A DNA stretch of 64,000 nt from Holophagales bacterium (GTDB lineage: Bacteria; Acidobacteriota; Thermoanaerobaculia; UBA5066): the NCBI GenBank assembly GCA_016714815.1, contig JADKBZ010000002.1, positions 602,519-666,518 on the forward strand, in the 5' to 3' direction. Position numbers and translations under genes: made by a program. This document shows, piece by piece, positions 63,015 to 64,000 of this stretch; position 1 is the stretch's first letter, and every line of letters starts with the position of its first letter. The notes beneath the pieces are model-generated. The model made no database searches. It was not told where the DNA came from and saw only the letters and a program-made list of their open reading frames with translations.

Positions 63015-64000
63015 ATGAGCGGTTCCCCTCGCGGTGGAGGCGTGACCGGGACCACGATTTCGTTGCCGCTTGCCGGCGACTGGGCAACCTCCGCCTTCGA
63101 CAACTCTCCGATCGGCATGGTCGTGACCTCGACCGGGGGCCGCCTGCTCCGGGTCAACCGGGCTCTTTGCGAGATGCTGGGGTACACCCACGACGAGCTC
63201 GTCCGCGCCGACTGGCCCTCCCTGACCCACCCGGACGACGTCGCGCCGACCTGGGAGCTCGTCCACCGGCTGCTGGAAGGCACGGTCTCCTCGGTCCGGA
63301 TCGAGAAGCGCTACCTGGCCAGGGACGGGCATGTCGTCTGGGGGGACCTCTCCTCGAGCCTCCTCAGAGACGGCGACGGCAAGCCCCTCTACCTCGTGAC
63401 CCACATCGTCGACGTCACGGCCCGCCGGCAGGCCGAGGACGAGCGGCGCGTCGCGGCGGCCGAGATCCTCGACCTCTACGAGAACGCTCCCTGCGGATAC
63501 CACTCCTCGGGCCGGACGGAATGGTCCTCCGGATGAACGCGACCGAGCTCTCGTGGCTCGGCTACTCGAGGGAGGAGCTCGTCGGCAGGAAGACCTTCGC
63601 CGACCTCGTCACGCCGGAAAGCCTGCAGGTCTTTCGGGCGAACTTCCCCGGCTTCAAGGAAAGAGGCTGGGTCAACGACCTCCTCTTCGACCTGGTCCGC
63701 AAGGACGGCTCGCACCTGCCGGTGATCCTGAGCGCGACCGCGGTGAACGACGCCGCCGGGAAGTACCTGATGAGCCGGTCGACGGTCTTCGTCGACACCC
63801 TCCGGAAGCAGGCGGCGAGAGAGCTGGAGCGGCACCGGGAGCACCTCGAGGAGCTCGTCGGGGAGCGCACCCGCGAGCTGAGCCGGATCGCGGAAGACCT
63901 CCTCCGGTCGAACCGGGACCTCGAGCAGTTCGCCTACGTCGCCAGTCACGACCTGCAGGAACCGCTCCGGATGGTCGCCTCCTTCGTCGAGCGGCTGGAG
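63015..64000 (+). CDS. PAS sensor histidine kinase, one-base frameshift, 3' end outside window
   Basis: ATG 63015 begins MSGSPRGGGVTGTTISLPLA. A PAS/PAC domain (AFDNSPIGMVVTSTGGRLLR to HIVDVTARRQAEDERR) is followed by a second PAS domain opening LYENAPCGYHS. Near 63504-63507 the frame breaks; adding one base gives GPDGMVLRMNATELSWLGYS and the rest of that domain, a coiled coil (ELERHREHLEELVGERTREL) and the start of HisKA (FAYVASHDLQEPLRMV). The catalytic domain lies beyond the window. No membrane helix. It is divergent from the large hybrid kinase, 166 bp away. Confidence 0.8.

Overview
The window is very GC-rich DNA with dense genes on both strands, many 1-4 bp start/stop overlaps, and no rRNA, tRNA, CRISPR array or insertion sequence that I can see. 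The gene content points to a Gram-negative bacterium, most likely an Acidobacteriota member (Thermoanaerobaculia- or Holophagae-like). Pointers are the FecR/DUF6600 secreted proteins with proline-rich tails, a carboxypeptidase-regulatory protein carrying an Oar/TonB-type VVVTGESPVIDV segment, an IPTL-CTERM repeat protein, a DUF3943 barrel protein, a class-D-like sortase with its own substrate, and many PAS/GGDEF/hybrid kinases. The phylum is inferred, not proven.

Layout. 0-9 kb: an alpha/beta hydrolase, a ferritin-like stress protein, a cardiolipin synthase/EEP-phosphatase pair (like E. coli clsB-ybhP), a sortase with its substrate, PRC-barrel and general-stress proteins, and a grpE-cbpA-cbpM chaperone operon. 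9-14 kb: an envelope operon (AI-2E-type permease, BrkB/YihY, PAP2 phosphatase, DUF3943 barrel). 14.5-25 kb: a diguanylate cyclase, the IPTL-CTERM protein, two BON proteins, a PRC-barrel protein, FecR proteins and a P-type cation ATPase. 25-33 kb: two large overlapping secreted proteins, a degenerate histidine kinase and a PAS kinase. 33-41 kb: a giant cyclic beta-1,2-glucan synthase (NdvB type) translationally coupled to a second ferritin-like protein. 41.7-44.2 kb: a DHp-like protein, an NtrC-type sigma54 activator and CsbD. 44-48 kb: three secreted proteins. 48-64 kb: hybrid kinases, a second FecR/DUF6600 protein, a lipid/envelope group (PAP2, CPBP protease, NAD epimerase), a substrate-binding sensor kinase, a response-regulator diguanylate cyclase and a large BarA-like hybrid kinase.

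The most striking signal is regulatory. About twenty genes or operons, nearly all stress or envelope genes, are preceded by a close match to the sigma54 -24/-12 promoter (TGGCAC-N5-TTGC), usually 23-70 nt before the start codon. Six divergent gene pairs carry such promoters facing away from each other. Between three of these pairs, and upstream of csbD and one other gene, lies a recurring 15-mer, TTGAARRRNNTDCWN, positioned like an upstream activator site. An NtrC-type activator with a GAFTGA loop is encoded inside the window and is followed directly by two tandem copies of this 15-mer. I infer an envelope/stress sigma54 regulon, probably served by this activator.

A second theme is sequence integrity. 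At least six genes (the edge alpha/beta hydrolase, the general-stress protein, grpE, a secreted carboxypeptidase-regulatory protein, the large hybrid kinase and the last PAS kinase) are intact except for one single-base indel, mostly in a short homopolymer. The IPTL-CTERM protein has a damaged 5' end. These look more like consensus errors than true pseudogenes, so they are annotated here as single genes.
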